In this document: piece after piece, positions 17,484-26,900 of the stretch
Layout: every line of letters begins with the position of its first letter
Position numbering within the stretch: position 1 is the stretch's first letter
Assembly: GCA_900696495.1 (NCBI GenBank)
Contig: CAADGI010000023.1
Coordinates: forward strand, 1-64,000
Direction of reading: 5' to 3'
DNA length: 64,000 nucleotides
Source of the DNA: an uncultured Alphaproteobacteria bacterium
GTDB taxonomy: Bacteria > Pseudomonadota > Alphaproteobacteria > Micavibrionales > Micavibrionaceae
The notes under the pieces: model-generated
The model's input: only the letters and a program-made list of their open reading frames with translations
Databases searched by the model: none
What the model was told of the DNA's origin: nothing
Made by a program: the position numbers and the translations under genes

Positions 17484-19592
17484 GTAAGCAATCGCCTGGT
17501 CGCGCTCGAACAGATAGAGCAGGGTGCGCAGCGCTTCGCCGCGCGGGGTTTTCAACTCCGGGTCTTTGCCGAGGATATATTTCGCGTCATCATGCGCCGC
17601 CGCGAGAAGCTCATTATGCGCGGGCAGCTCCGCCAGCCTGAAAGTCGGCATGCCGCTTTGGCGCACGCCAAGCAAATCACCCGCGCCGCGCAGCTCCAGG
17701 TCCTTCTCCGAAATCAGGAACCCGTCCTCCGTCTGGCGCATGATCGAAAGCCGCTCCTTCGCCGTCTCGCCCAGCGGCCCGTAATACAAGAGGAAACAGT
17801 ACGATTTATCGCCGCCGCGCCCGACGCGCCCCCGCAACTGGTGAAGCTGCGACAATCCGAATCGCTCCGCATGCTCGATCACCATGATTGTCGCTTCCGG
17901 CACGTTGACGCCGACCTCGATCACCGTCGTCGCCACGAGGATATCCAGCGTGCCGCTGGCGAATTTCTGCATCACCGCGTCTTTTTCCGTCGGCTTCATG
18001 CGGCCGTGCACCAGCCCGACTTTATCCCCGAACCGCGCATGCAATACATCGTAACGTTCTTCTGCCGCGGCCAAATCAATCAGCTCCGACTCCTCCACCA
18101 GCGGGCAAACCCAGTACGCCCGCGCGCCCGTCTTGATCTGCCGCGCGATGCCATCGATCATTTCATCCATATGGCTGGAATCCAGCAACCTCGTATCCAC
18201 GGGCTTGCGCCCCGGCGGCTTTTCGTCGAGCCGCGACACTTCCATGTCGCCATAAGCCGTTAAAGTGAGTGTGCGCGGGATCGGCGTCGCCGTCATCACC
18301 AGAATGTCCGTGCCGCGACCCTTCGCTGAAAGCTGCAATCTTTGATGCACGCCGAAACGGTGCTGCTCATCAATCACCGCGAAACCAAGATCATTGAACT
18401 CCACGCCTTCCTGGAAAATCGCGTGCGTGCCGATGACAATCTGCGCTTCGCCGCTGGCGATTTTCTGTGTCAGCGCATCCCGCGCCTTGCCCTTGTCGCG
18501 CCCTGTGAACACGACATATCTTAAGTCCGCCGCATCCAGCCAAGGCCTCAACGTCTCCCCATGCTGCCGCGCGAGAATTTCGGTAGGCGCAAGGAACGCC
18601 GCCTGCGCGCCGTTTTCCACCGCGTTCATCATCGCCATCGCCGCGACCACCGTTTTCCCGCTGCCGACGTCGCCCTGCAGTAGCCGCATCATGCGCGACG
18701 CCTCGGCCATATCCTTGTCGATCTCCGCAATCGCCCGTTTCTGCGCGCCCGTCAGCTCAAAGGGCAGGGCGGGGATAATTTTCCGACGCAACTCTCCCGT
18801 CCCTTTAAACGCCCGCCCGCTCGATTTTTTCTGCCTGCTTCGAACAAGTGCAATAGTCAACTGGTTCGCCAGTAACTCATCATAGGCCAGCCGCTCCCGT
18901 GCCTTGTCTTCCGGCAATAACCCGCGCTCATCCGCCGGGTTATGCGCCGCCTTCACCGCCTCATTCCAGTCCGCCCATCCCTGCCGCTTCTTATGCGCTT
19001 CATCCAGCCACTCCGGCAGTTCCGGCACGAAACCCAGCGCCGCGCCCGCCGCCTTGCGCACCAGTTTATTGGTGATCCCCTGCGTCAACGGGTAAACCGG
19101 TTCCACGGTCTCGATCGCAGCGCGGTCCTCGGGCTTACCGATCGCGTCCGGGTGCACGATTTGCGGATTGCCTTGGAAATATTCGACGCGTCCCGAAACG
19201 ATCACATCCGTATCCATCGGCAATTGCTTCTCCAGCCAGTCCTTGTGCGCATGAAAGAAAACCAGGTTGATCGCGCCGGTCTCGTCGCTGCACCAAACCT
19301 TGTAAGGCAGGCCTTTCCGTGCGTTCGGGAAATGCTTGTTCACCCGCAGCGCCAGCGTTACCACCTTGCCGTCCGGCGCGTCCTTCACTTTCGGCGAAAA
19401 CCGCCGGTCTACAAATGCTATGGGCCTGTGCCAGAGCAGATCGAGAATCTTCGGACCCTCGACAAGCTTCTCCAGCAATTTGCCGTTCTTCGGCCCCACG
19501 CCCGGCAGCGCGGTCAGTGCCCGGAACAATGGATCCAAAGCAAAGGGTCGGCTCGCGGGCCGTGCCGGTTCGGTTTTACGCTCGCTGGACAT
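17469..19592 (-). CDS. recG: ATP-dependent DNA helicase RecG
   Basis: RecG remodels stalled replication forks and Holliday junctions. The 707-residue product has an N-terminal wedge (OB-fold) domain and a superfamily 2 motor: Walker A GDVGSGKTVVA (about 307-317), DEQH box VIDEQHRFGVHQ, and motif III TATPIPRTL. The RecG C-terminal block QLHQLRGRVGRG and a SEKDLELRGAGDLLG motif are present. The ATG at 19592 overlaps the stop codon of the upstream membrane-protein gene (TAATG) and is chosen over an ATG 93 bases earlier that would sit inside that gene. Confidence 0.97.
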   Translation of the reverse strand: MSSERKTEPARPASRPFALDPLFRALTALPGVGPKNGKLLEKLVEGPKILDLLWHRPIAFVDRRFSPKVKDAPDGKVVTLALRVNKHFPNARKGLPYKVWCSDETGAINLVFFHAHKDWLEKQLPMDTDVIVSGRVEYFQGNPQIVHPDAIGKPEDRAAIETVEPVYPLTQGITNKLVRKAAGAALGFVPELPEWLDEAHKKRQGWADWNEAVKAAHNPADERGLLPEDKARERLAYDELLANQLTIALVRSRQKKSSGRAFKGTGELRRKIIPALPFELTGAQKRAIAEIDKDMAEASRMMRLLQGDVGSGKTVVAAMAMMNAVENGAQAAFLAPTEILARQHGETLRPWLDAADLRYVVFTGRDKGKARDALTQKIASGEAQIVIGTHAIFQEGVEFNDLGFAVIDEQHRFGVHQRLQLSAKGRGTDILVMTATPIPRTLTLTAYGDMEVSRLDEKPPGRKPVDTRLLDSSHMDEMIDGIARQIKTGARAYWVCPLVEESELIDLAAAEERYDVLHARFGDKVGLVHGRMKPTEKDAVMQKFASGTLDILVATTVIEVGVNVPEATIMVIEHAERFGLSQLHQLRGRVGRGGDKSYCFLLYYGPLGETAKERLSIMRQTEDGFLISEKDLELRGAGDLLGVRQSGMPTFRLAELPAHNELLAAAHDDAKYILGKDPELKTPRGEALRTLLYLFERDQAIAYLRSG

Positions 19593-20863
19593 TAAGCGCT
19601 CGCCTTGATGCGGCCGGCCAGCCGCGCGAATGCGAAACCGGAAGCCAGGACAAGAATGCCGAAGAAAATAAGCAGCACCGGCCACGCGATCGTGTTGGCG
19701 AAATGCTCGGCGCTGTAGGCGATGATAAAGCCGATCATCGACAGCACGGCGGCGGCCAGAACGGCACGGGATTTAAGCAGCAGCGCCCCGTAAATCGCGA
19801 CACCCGCAAAAGCGATGGCCACGGGTTGCAGCGCCGCAGGGAAAAGACTGTACAGCCCGCCCAGCGCAAAGCCCGTGCCGAGGAACATCCACAGCGGGTG
19901 CAGCGAGATATAATTCGAGCGGCGCAGCCATTGCCCCGCCAGGACGAGGCTCGTGCCCGTGAAAACCGCCGCGACCTGGTTGTAGAAATGCCAGTCGAAA
20001 CCGCCCCAGCCGCCGCCCGGCCCGCCGCAAAAATAGGCCGTCATATACAGCATAGATAGCACATAAAGCGTTTTTGATTCCTTGATCGCCGCGAACCCGA
20101 GCAGCGACAGGATCAACGACAGGGCGATGGAATCGAACACCGTCCTGCCGACAAAATAATAAACGCCCGAGAAGAACAGCACGGTCGCGATGACAAAGAA
20201 CAGCGGCGTCAAATCCTTGAATTTCTCCTTGATCTGCATGTTGATCGTGGTCAGGAGCAGGAACGTGCCGAGCACCAGCGACGCCGCGCCGCGGTTGAGA
20301 TCGAAATATTCGACGAAGCTGAACGCGAATCCCAGCAGGTAAAGCAGGCTGTAGAGCAGCAGCGACGAATACCGGAATTTAATGAAAGTCAGGAATTGCT
20401 GAAGCGCGAGCGGCGCGAACACCACCATCCCGCCGAGCGCGGCGTTATCGCCCGGGAAATATTCATCGAGTAGAACGAACAGTCCCGTCGGCTGCATGAT
20501 GAACGCGAGAATGAAGGCCGGCGTCGCGGCCTTTTCAAATCTTTTATCCAGCGCGAATACGACGCCGCAGATATAGGCGGTGAAACCCGTGCCGAGCGTG
20601 ATGATGACACGCGAAAGCGAACCGATATCTTCCCAGATCGTCTCGATGAACACCGACAGCCCCGCGAAAATGAGCGCCCCGCCCATATAAAGGAAAAGCC
20701 GCAGGATCATTTCGCCTTTTGAAGATTCCTTGCCCTCCGATTTCTGCGCCTTCTTATGCTCCGCCGCCGCTTTCTTGACATCCGCGCCGGACAGGTTATG
20801 CGCATCCATCAGGCGCAGGATCTGTTCAAGCCCGTCCTTTTGCGCGGCGGAAAAAACCGTCAT
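19592..20863 (-). CDS. Polytopic membrane protein, DUF2157-like
   Basis: This 423-residue protein has a short cytoplasmic N-terminal helix-rich region (1-50, with the charged stretch AAAEHKKAQKSEGKESSKGE), then about twelve hydrophobic helices. The N-terminal soluble segment followed by a glycine-containing helix array (LFLYMGGALIFAGLSVFIE) resembles DUF2157 proteins; the fit is approximate. A glycine-rich loop CGGPGGGWGGFDW lies near 292-304. Function is unknown. It is coupled on both sides: ATGA overlap with the gene upstream and TAATG with recG downstream. Confidence 0.72.
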   Translation of the reverse strand: MTVFSAAQKDGLEQILRLMDAHNLSGADVKKAAAEHKKAQKSEGKESSKGEMILRLFLYMGGALIFAGLSVFIETIWEDIGSLSRVIITLGTGFTAYICGVVFALDKRFEKAATPAFILAFIMQPTGLFVLLDEYFPGDNAALGGMVVFAPLALQQFLTFIKFRYSSLLLYSLLYLLGFAFSFVEYFDLNRGAASLVLGTFLLLTTINMQIKEKFKDLTPLFFVIATVLFFSGVYYFVGRTVFDSIALSLILSLLGFAAIKESKTLYVLSMLYMTAYFCGGPGGGWGGFDWHFYNQVAAVFTGTSLVLAGQWLRRSNYISLHPLWMFLGTGFALGGLYSLFPAALQPVAIAFAGVAIYGALLLKSRAVLAAAVLSMIGFIIAYSAEHFANTIAWPVLLIFFGILVLASGFAFARLAGRIKASA

Positions 20864-21429
20864 TCGACCACCCAGCCGAGAAAGCGCGAATTGTAGTAAT
20901 TGTAATTATTGCCGTCGGGAATTTTAAAGCCGACGAGGCGGCCGTCTTTCGCGATGCCCTGGCGGTTGCCGCGCGGGCTGTCCATCGAGAAAATCTCCGT
21001 CATGATATTGCCGCCGGAACGGTAGGAATCGACGAAGGCATAGCCGTCAGGGCCGGGGCTGACATTGACGACCTTGATATCCGTGACGCCCGGAATGTCT
21101 ATGGTCTTTGCGCCGTCGCCGCCGGGCGTATTCAGCGAAATTTCCTGCACCGTCATTTCCGGCACATTGACCCGCCACAAACGTGGCTTCGAACTGTAGC
21201 TCACGTCCTTCTCGGCGGCGCGGTAATTGATGTTCAGGCGCTCGTTATTGACGTCGAACTGGAAGCGCGAGCCGTTATCGTAATAATCGGTGGCGATGAA
21301 GAAATCATTTTTGGGGTCTTCGACACTGACCCGCACAACCAGCGTCGAGAGCGCGAAAACAACCGCGAGCAGGGCGGGAAGGGCGATGGCGGCGACAAGG
21401 GCAATATTGTCTTTCAGAAAAGCTTTCAT
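20860..21429 (-). CDS. GDYXXLXY-like single-pass membrane/periplasmic protein
   Basis: The 189-residue protein has one N-terminal transmembrane helix (about 10-33), then a predicted periplasmic beta-rich domain. I do not recognise it with certainty. Companion genes of DUF2157 proteins are often GDYXXLXY-type proteins, and the position fits, but the diagnostic motif is not clearly seen. The ATG at 21429 is preferred over one at 21516 because the latter would cross the divergent sdhE start. Only 18 bases separate it from sdhE. Confidence 0.66.
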   Translation of the reverse strand: MKAFLKDNIALVAAIALPALLAVVFALSTLVVRVSVEDPKNDFFIATDYYDNGSRFQFDVNNERLNINYRAAEKDVSYSSKPRLWRVNVPEMTVQEISLNTPGGDGAKTIDIPGVTDIKVVNVSPGPDGYAFVDSYRSGGNIMTEIFSMDSPRGNRQGIAKDGRLVGFKIPDGNNYNYYNSRFLGWVVE

Positions 21430-21447
21430 AACGCTAAGGTCCTTTCC

Positions 21448-21720
21448 ATGGGGTCTGCAGACACTATAGAAGATATCGAAATACGCCGCAAACGGCTGGT
21501 TTACCGCGCCTGGCACCGCGGCACGCGCGAAATGGACCTTATATTGGGATCGTTCGCCGATAAAAACGTGCCTGCCTTTTCACCCGCCGAACTGGATGAG
21601 TTTGAAAACCTGCTCCAGCTCCAGGACCCCGACCTCTATAACTGGATCACGGGCACTGAACCCGTCCCGGCGAATATAAACAGCAATCTTTTTGAAAAAC
21701 TTAAGGCCCATAAAGTCTGA
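21448..21720 (+). CDS. sdhE: Succinate dehydrogenase flavinylation factor SdhE
   Basis: SdhE promotes covalent attachment of FAD to SdhA in the cytoplasm. The 90-residue length matches. The family signature RRKRLVYRAWHRGTREMDLI (about 13-32) includes the essential RGxxE motif, and DPDLYNWITG follows in the right place. It is divergent from the recG cluster. The sdhE-recG-mfd grouping is a common alphaproteobacterial arrangement; here the btaA-btaB pair separates sdhE from mfd. Confidence 0.94.
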   Translation: MGSADTIEDIEIRRKRLVYRAWHRGTREMDLILGSFADKNVPAFSPAELDEFENLLQLQDPDLYNWITGTEPVPANINSNLFEKLKAHKV

Positions 21721-21724
21721 AATC

Positions 21725-21755
21725 GTCATTGCGAGGCCTTCAGGCCGAAGCAACC
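21725..21755. repeat. GTCATTGCGAG-type short palindrome
   Basis: GTCATTGCGAGGCC-TTCA-GGCCGAAGCAA forms a small hairpin between the converging sdhE and btaB genes, immediately beside a second, larger repeat (21771-21847). It may serve as a terminator for sdhE. Confidence 0.7.
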
Positions 21756-21770
21756 CAGAAAATAGAGTCA

Positions 21771-21847
21771 AACCACAGCGGCCACAGGCGAAATCACAGC
21801 GCTTTTTGCGCTGAACGCGCTGTGTATTCGCTGTGAACGCTGTGGTT
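21771..21847. repeat. AACCACAGCG...CGCTGTGGTT repeat, copy 1
   Basis: A 77-bp imperfect palindrome with outer arms AACCACAGCG and CGCTGTGGTT and an inner GCGCTTTTTGCGC hairpin. A near-identical copy is at 44983-45060. It lies between the 3' ends of sdhE and btaB. Confidence 0.9.
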
Positions 21848-21854
21848 AAAATTT

Positions 21855-22553
21855 TTAATTCTTCTTGAAAACCGCGTAATAGGCATAGCCTTTATAGAGG
21901 TGCGTGGTTTTCAGCACGCCCTTTTTCTCGAATTCCAACCGCCGCAGGTAATTGAGGATTTCCGGCTTGTGATAGACATGGAACATCCGCAGCCACCAGA
22001 ACAGCGCGGCCCGGAACGGGGCGGGCAGCCCGTCCTGCGCCCCGAAATCGACGATATGGATTTCCCCGCCCGAACGAAGCAGCGTCAACGCATGATCGAC
22101 CGACTCCCGCCATGGCGGGATGATCGACAGCGCATAGGAAAACACGATCTTGTCGAGCGGCCTGGATAACCCGAACAGCGCCGCCGGGTCGAACGACTGG
22201 GCAAACCCCTGCGCCACATCGACCTTATCGGCAAGGCCACGGTTTTTCAGGATATTACGCGCCGTCTTTAACATTTCATCTGAAGCATCGATGCCGACGA
22301 AACGGGCATTGGGATAGCGCGGCGCCATCTTGCGCAGGTTCCGGGCCGTGCCGCAGCCAGCCTCGCAGACCACTTCGCCCGCCGCCGGCTTTATTTCACG
22401 TATTAATACGTCGCGGCCCAGCAGGTAATATTTGCGCGAGGCGTCATAGATATGCCGCGTCCAACGGTACATCCGGTCCATCGCGGCCTTGGCGTCCCTT
22501 TCCGGAACGTTAGATTCAGGCGCGGGCCGGGCCGTTTTTGAGGGTATAGACAT
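21855..22553 (-). CDS. btaB: Diacylglyceryl-homoserine N-methyltransferase (BtaB-like)
   Basis: BtaB methylates diacylglyceryl-homoserine three times to give the betaine lipid DGTS. The 232-residue SAM-dependent methyltransferase has motif I VVCEAGCGTARNL (about 61-73) and FVGIDASDEML (about 84-94). The middle FSYALSIIPPWRESVDHA and the C-terminal RMFHVYHKPEIL fit BtaB. Assignment depends partly on the adjacent btaA. The ATG at 22553 overlaps the end of btaA by 38 bases, indicating translational coupling. Alternative: another small-molecule methyltransferase. Confidence 0.87.
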   Translation of the reverse strand: MSIPSKTARPAPESNVPERDAKAAMDRMYRWTRHIYDASRKYYLLGRDVLIREIKPAAGEVVCEAGCGTARNLRKMAPRYPNARFVGIDASDEMLKTARNILKNRGLADKVDVAQGFAQSFDPAALFGLSRPLDKIVFSYALSIIPPWRESVDHALTLLRSGGEIHIVDFGAQDGLPAPFRAALFWWLRMFHVYHKPEILNYLRRLEFEKKGVLKTTHLYKGYAYYAVFKKN

Positions 22554-23793
22554 GGAAACCACCGTAAATCGAGGAACGGTCGTGCTTGACCGCCTCTTTT
22601 GAAGCTTCGGGGTCATAGGCCCATTTGCCGAGCATCTCGGGCGGCAGGGCATTGGTCAGCGGGCTGTCCTCGCCGGCGGTGCGGAAGATCACGCGCGCGC
22701 CGGGGCGGGCCGTGCGCATCACGCCGTTCCACAAATCGTTGAGCTGGTCCTTGTTCATCCAGTCCTGCGCGTCGAGGAAGACATAGCAATCGAGGCTCGC
22801 GGCGGGCTGCGATTCCAGGAAGCCCGTCATCGACGTGTGATAGACTTCGACCCGGTCGGCGTAATTCTTGATCTTGTTGTAATTCTCTTCCGTCAGGTAA
22901 CGCGGGATCGCGCGCTTGTTGACGCGGTCATAGCCGCGCCCGAACGCCTGCCACGCGAAATAATTGTCCTGAATCGGGAAATCACAAGCCAGTCTTTCAA
23001 GTCGCGCCTTCAGCAGCTGCGCCATGTCGCCATTATCCGCGACCTTTTGCAGTTCATCGAATTGCGAGGGCGGAATCCCGAGGCCGTAAAGCGAAACCGG
23101 CCAGCTGAACATTTTCTTCACCAGCGGTTTATCGAACAGCGGCCCGAGCGTGCGGTCGAAAATTTCCTTCTGCTCCTGCATCGTGCGGGCTTGCAGGATA
23201 TCGCGCGGGTCCTTGCCGTAAACGCGGGCGAGGATATGCACGAAGCTGATCGAGCGCCCGAGCAGGCCGAACTGATACAGATTTTTCGTGAAGTAATTGA
23301 TGCGGCGCCCGTCCAGCAGCGAATAGCTCTCCCAGTATTTCTTCGAGAACGGGTCGAGGTTCGGCGCGATATATGTCTCGTAATTGCGGATATTGTCCTT
23401 GGTGTCGGCATGGCCGAAGAATTTGAAGAAGCTTTCGTAATCCGGCAAATGCTTCAGCGCCGTGATTTTTAAACGCGTCAGCGCGACGTGCGCGGGATTA
23501 AGATCCACCGCCTTCACGCGGCGCGGCCCTTCGGTCAAATAATTCATCACGTTACAGCCGCCCGACGCGATGGTCATGATCCGGCTGTCATCATCGATCT
23601 TCAGGGCAGGGAGATCGACCTCCGGGTCTTCCCAGATCTGCGGATAGACGAAACCGCGAAACGCGAAAGCGAACAGGCGCTCTAAAAATCCGCGCTTGCT
23701 GGTCGGCTTGAAATCGTGGACCACGGCTTCTTCGAGAAGCCGTTTTTTCTCAGTATTTATTTCGCGGTTTGAAATCGCAGGATTGGCGCCCAT
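22516..23793 (-). CDS. btaA: S-adenosylmethionine:diacylglycerol 3-amino-3-carboxypropyltransferase (BtaA)
   Basis: BtaA moves the aminocarboxypropyl group of SAM to diacylglycerol, the first step of betaine-lipid synthesis, at the inner membrane. The product (425 residues from the ATG at 23793) shows the DUF3419/BtaA blocks FVYPQIWEDPEVDLPAL, IASGGCNVMNYLTEGP, VKAVDLNPAHVALTRLK and the C-terminal VFLDAQDWMN. With BtaB it makes DGTS, a phosphorus-free substitute for phosphatidylcholine that bacteria such as Rhodobacter and Sinorhizobium use during phosphate limitation. No Pho box could be identified by eye upstream. The pair is divergent from mfd. Confidence 0.93.
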   Translation of the reverse strand: MGANPAISNREINTEKKRLLEEAVVHDFKPTSKRGFLERLFAFAFRGFVYPQIWEDPEVDLPALKIDDDSRIMTIASGGCNVMNYLTEGPRRVKAVDLNPAHVALTRLKITALKHLPDYESFFKFFGHADTKDNIRNYETYIAPNLDPFSKKYWESYSLLDGRRINYFTKNLYQFGLLGRSISFVHILARVYGKDPRDILQARTMQEQKEIFDRTLGPLFDKPLVKKMFSWPVSLYGLGIPPSQFDELQKVADNGDMAQLLKARLERLACDFPIQDNYFAWQAFGRGYDRVNKRAIPRYLTEENYNKIKNYADRVEVYHTSMTGFLESQPAASLDCYVFLDAQDWMNKDQLNDLWNGVMRTARPGARVIFRTAGEDSPLTNALPPEMLGKWAYDPEASKEAVKHDRSSIYGGFHVYTLKNGPARA

Positions 23794-23883
23794 CTGGCTA
23801 ATGTCCCTTATTTGTCGCCCTTTGCAACAGAGGGAAATATATATATAAAAACGCATTCCAAGACAAACACTGATTTCCTTGAT

Positions 23884-23920
23884 TCCCCCCTCCCGAAGGG
23901 AGGGGGATAGGGGGAGGGGT
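23884..23920. repeat. CCCTCCC-type palindromic repeat, intergenic
   Basis: CCCCCCTCCC-GAA-GGGAGGGGG followed by GATAGGGGGAGGGG, in the btaA-mfd divergent region. It belongs to the same hairpin type as the copies inside mfd (25043-25065) and the TrmJ-like gene (56519-56618). Confidence 0.8.
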
Positions 23921-23947
23921 TAAGGTCTGAAACTTATTAATAAAGCA

Positions 23948-26900
23948 ATGACATACCAAATATCCGTAGATCATTCTTATCAACAGTCCAACGTCATCCA
24001 CGGTGCGCCTGAGGGCCATGACGCCCGCATTCTGGCTGAAAAAGCGCGTGCCTTAATGCCCCGGGACAGGGTGCTGCTCCATATCGCGCTGGACGACATA
24101 CGCGCCTCTACCCTCGTGGATTTGCTGGCTTTTTTCGCCCCCGATGTGCGGGTCGTCATTTTCCCCGCATGGGACTGCCTTCCATACGACCGCGTCTCGC
24201 CCAACAGCGATATTGTCGCCCGCCGGGTCGCGGCCCTGACGAAACTGCTGGCCTGGGACCGGGAGCAGGAGCGCTACCCCCGCATTCTCATCACCACCGT
24301 CAACGCCGCCATCCAGAGGGTCATGCCGCGCGCCGCGCTTGAAAACGCCGCCCTCATCGCCGCGCAGGGCCAAAAGCTCGACATACAAAATCTCCAGAAA
24401 TTTTTCGCTAGCGGCGGCTATTCCCGCACCGAAACGGTGAGAGAAGCAGGCGAGTATGCCATTCGCGGCGGCATCATCGATCTGTTCCCGCCCGGTCAGG
24501 ACAACCCTGTGCGCATCGACCTCTTCGGCGATGAAATCGAGAGCTTGCGTACCTTCGATCCCGCGACTCAAAGAACCATCGAAAAAATAAAATCCCTGAC
24601 GCTGCAGCCCGCCACCGAATTTTTTCTCGATGAAGAGTCGATCGCCCGGTTCCGCGCCGGATACCGCGAAACCTTCGGGGCCGTGCAGAAAGATGATCCG
24701 CTTTATGAATCAGTATCCGAAGGCCGCCGCTACAGCGGCATGGATCACTGGCTCGCGCTCTTCCACGAAAAACTCGATACGCTGTTCGATTATGTACCGA
24801 ACGCCTTCATCAGTTTCGATTATCACGCCGCCGACGCCCACGACGAGCGCATCGCCCATATCCGCGATTTCTACCAGGCCCGCAAAACGCTCGAATCCGA
24901 CTCCCTCAAAAAAGCGAAAAAAAGCGACGTCAGCCTTTCCGGCACTGTCTATCATCCTCTGCCCGTCGAACGCCTCTATATAGAAGACAGGGAATGGCGT
25001 GAAAAAACCGCCGACTCCGTTTCGTTATCACCTTTTTCTTCTCCCTCTCCCCAAGGGGGAGAGGGTCGGGGTGAGGGGGCAAAAAAAGGCCGCGATTTCG
25101 CCGACATCCGCGCGCTGCCCGACGGCGATGTTTTCGGCGAACTCAAAAAACATATCTTTTCGCTGCAAAAGCCGGTCTTCATAGCCGCTTATTCCGAAGG
25201 CTCCAGGGAACGCCTGAAGGGCCTCATGAATCATGCCGGAATCTCTTCAAAGGAATTCGAGTCTCTTAAAAAAATAGATAAAAGCGATGTCGCCATCGGC
25301 ATCCTTGCTCTTGAACACGGCTTCGTCGCCGATGACCTTGCCGTCATCACCGAGCAGGACATTCTCGGCGATCGCCTCGCGCGCAAATCCAAAAAACGTC
25401 GCAAAGCCGACAATTTCCTGACCGAAGTCTCTTCCCTCAACGAAGACGACCTCGTCGTCCATATCGAGCACGGCATCGGTAAGTTCATCGCGCTCGAAAC
25501 GCTCGAAGCCGCCGGCACGATGCATGATTGCCTGAAACTCGAATATGCGGGCGGCGACCGCCTCTATGTTCCCGTCGAAAACATGGAAGTCCTCTCGCGC
25601 TTCGGCAGCGACGAGGGCGCGGTGCAGCTCGACAAGCTCGGCGGCGCAGGCTGGCAGGCGCGTAAATCCCGCGTCAAACAGGATTTAATGATCATGGCTG
25701 ACCAGCTTCTGAAAATCGCCGCCGCGCGCCAATTAAGAAAAGCCGAAAAACTCGACATCGATATCGGCGTCTATAACGAATTCGCCGCCAAATTCCCCTA
25801 TCAGGAAACCGAGGACCAGGAACGCGCCATCAACGACGTCATCGCCGATCTCGCCAGCGAACACCCGATGGACCGCCTCATCTGCGGCGATGTCGGCTTC
25901 GGCAAAACCGAGGTCGCGCTCCGCGCCGCCTATGTCGCCGCCAAAGACGGCGCGCAGGTCGCCGTCGTCGTCCCGACCACCTTGCTCGCGCGCCAGCACT
26001 TCCAGAATTTCTCGAAACGTTTCGCGGGCACCGGCATCCGCGTCGAGCAGCTCTCCCGCATGGTCTCCGCACGCGACGCCGAAAAAACCCGTCAGGGATT
26101 AAAAGAGGGCAGCGTCCAGATCGTCATCGGCACACATGCGCTCTTCAGTGAAAGCGTCAAATTCGCCAATCTCGGCCTGTTGATCGTCGACGAGGAACAG
26201 CGCTTTGGCGTCAAACAAAAAGAATGGCTGAAGGAAATCAAGAACAACGTCCACATCCTGACTCTCACCGCCACGCCCATTCCGCGCACGCTGCAAATGT
26301 CGCTTTCGGGCGTGAAAGACATGAGCCTCATCGCCACGCCGCCCGTCGACCGCCTCGCCGTGCGCACCTTTATATTGCCCTATGATCCGCTCGTCATCCG
26401 CGAGGCGGTCCTGCGCGAACATTACCGCGGCGGCCAGACCTTCTATGTATGTCCGCGCGTCAAAGATATGGACGATCTGCAAAAACAACTCGCCGATCTC
26501 GTCCCCGAAGTCAAAATCATCTCCGCTCATGGCCAGATGACTCCCACCGAGCTCGAAGACCGCATGAGCGCGTTTTATGACGGCCAGTACGACATCCTCC
26601 TCGCCACCAACATCATCGAATCCGGCATCGACATCCCGACCGCCAACACGCTTGTAGTCCACCGCGCCGACATGTTCGGCCTCGCGCAGCTTTATCAGAT
26701 CCGCGGACGCATCGGCCGCTCGAAGGTCCGCGCCTACGCCTATCTCACCTGGTCGCCGGGGCAGATATTGAACCCCAACGCCATGAAGCGCCTCGAGGTC
26801 ATGGAAACGCTCGATACACTCGGTGCGGGATTTCAACTCGCCAGCCATGACATGGACATCCGCGGCGCGGGCAATCTGCTCGGCGACCAGCAATCCGGTC

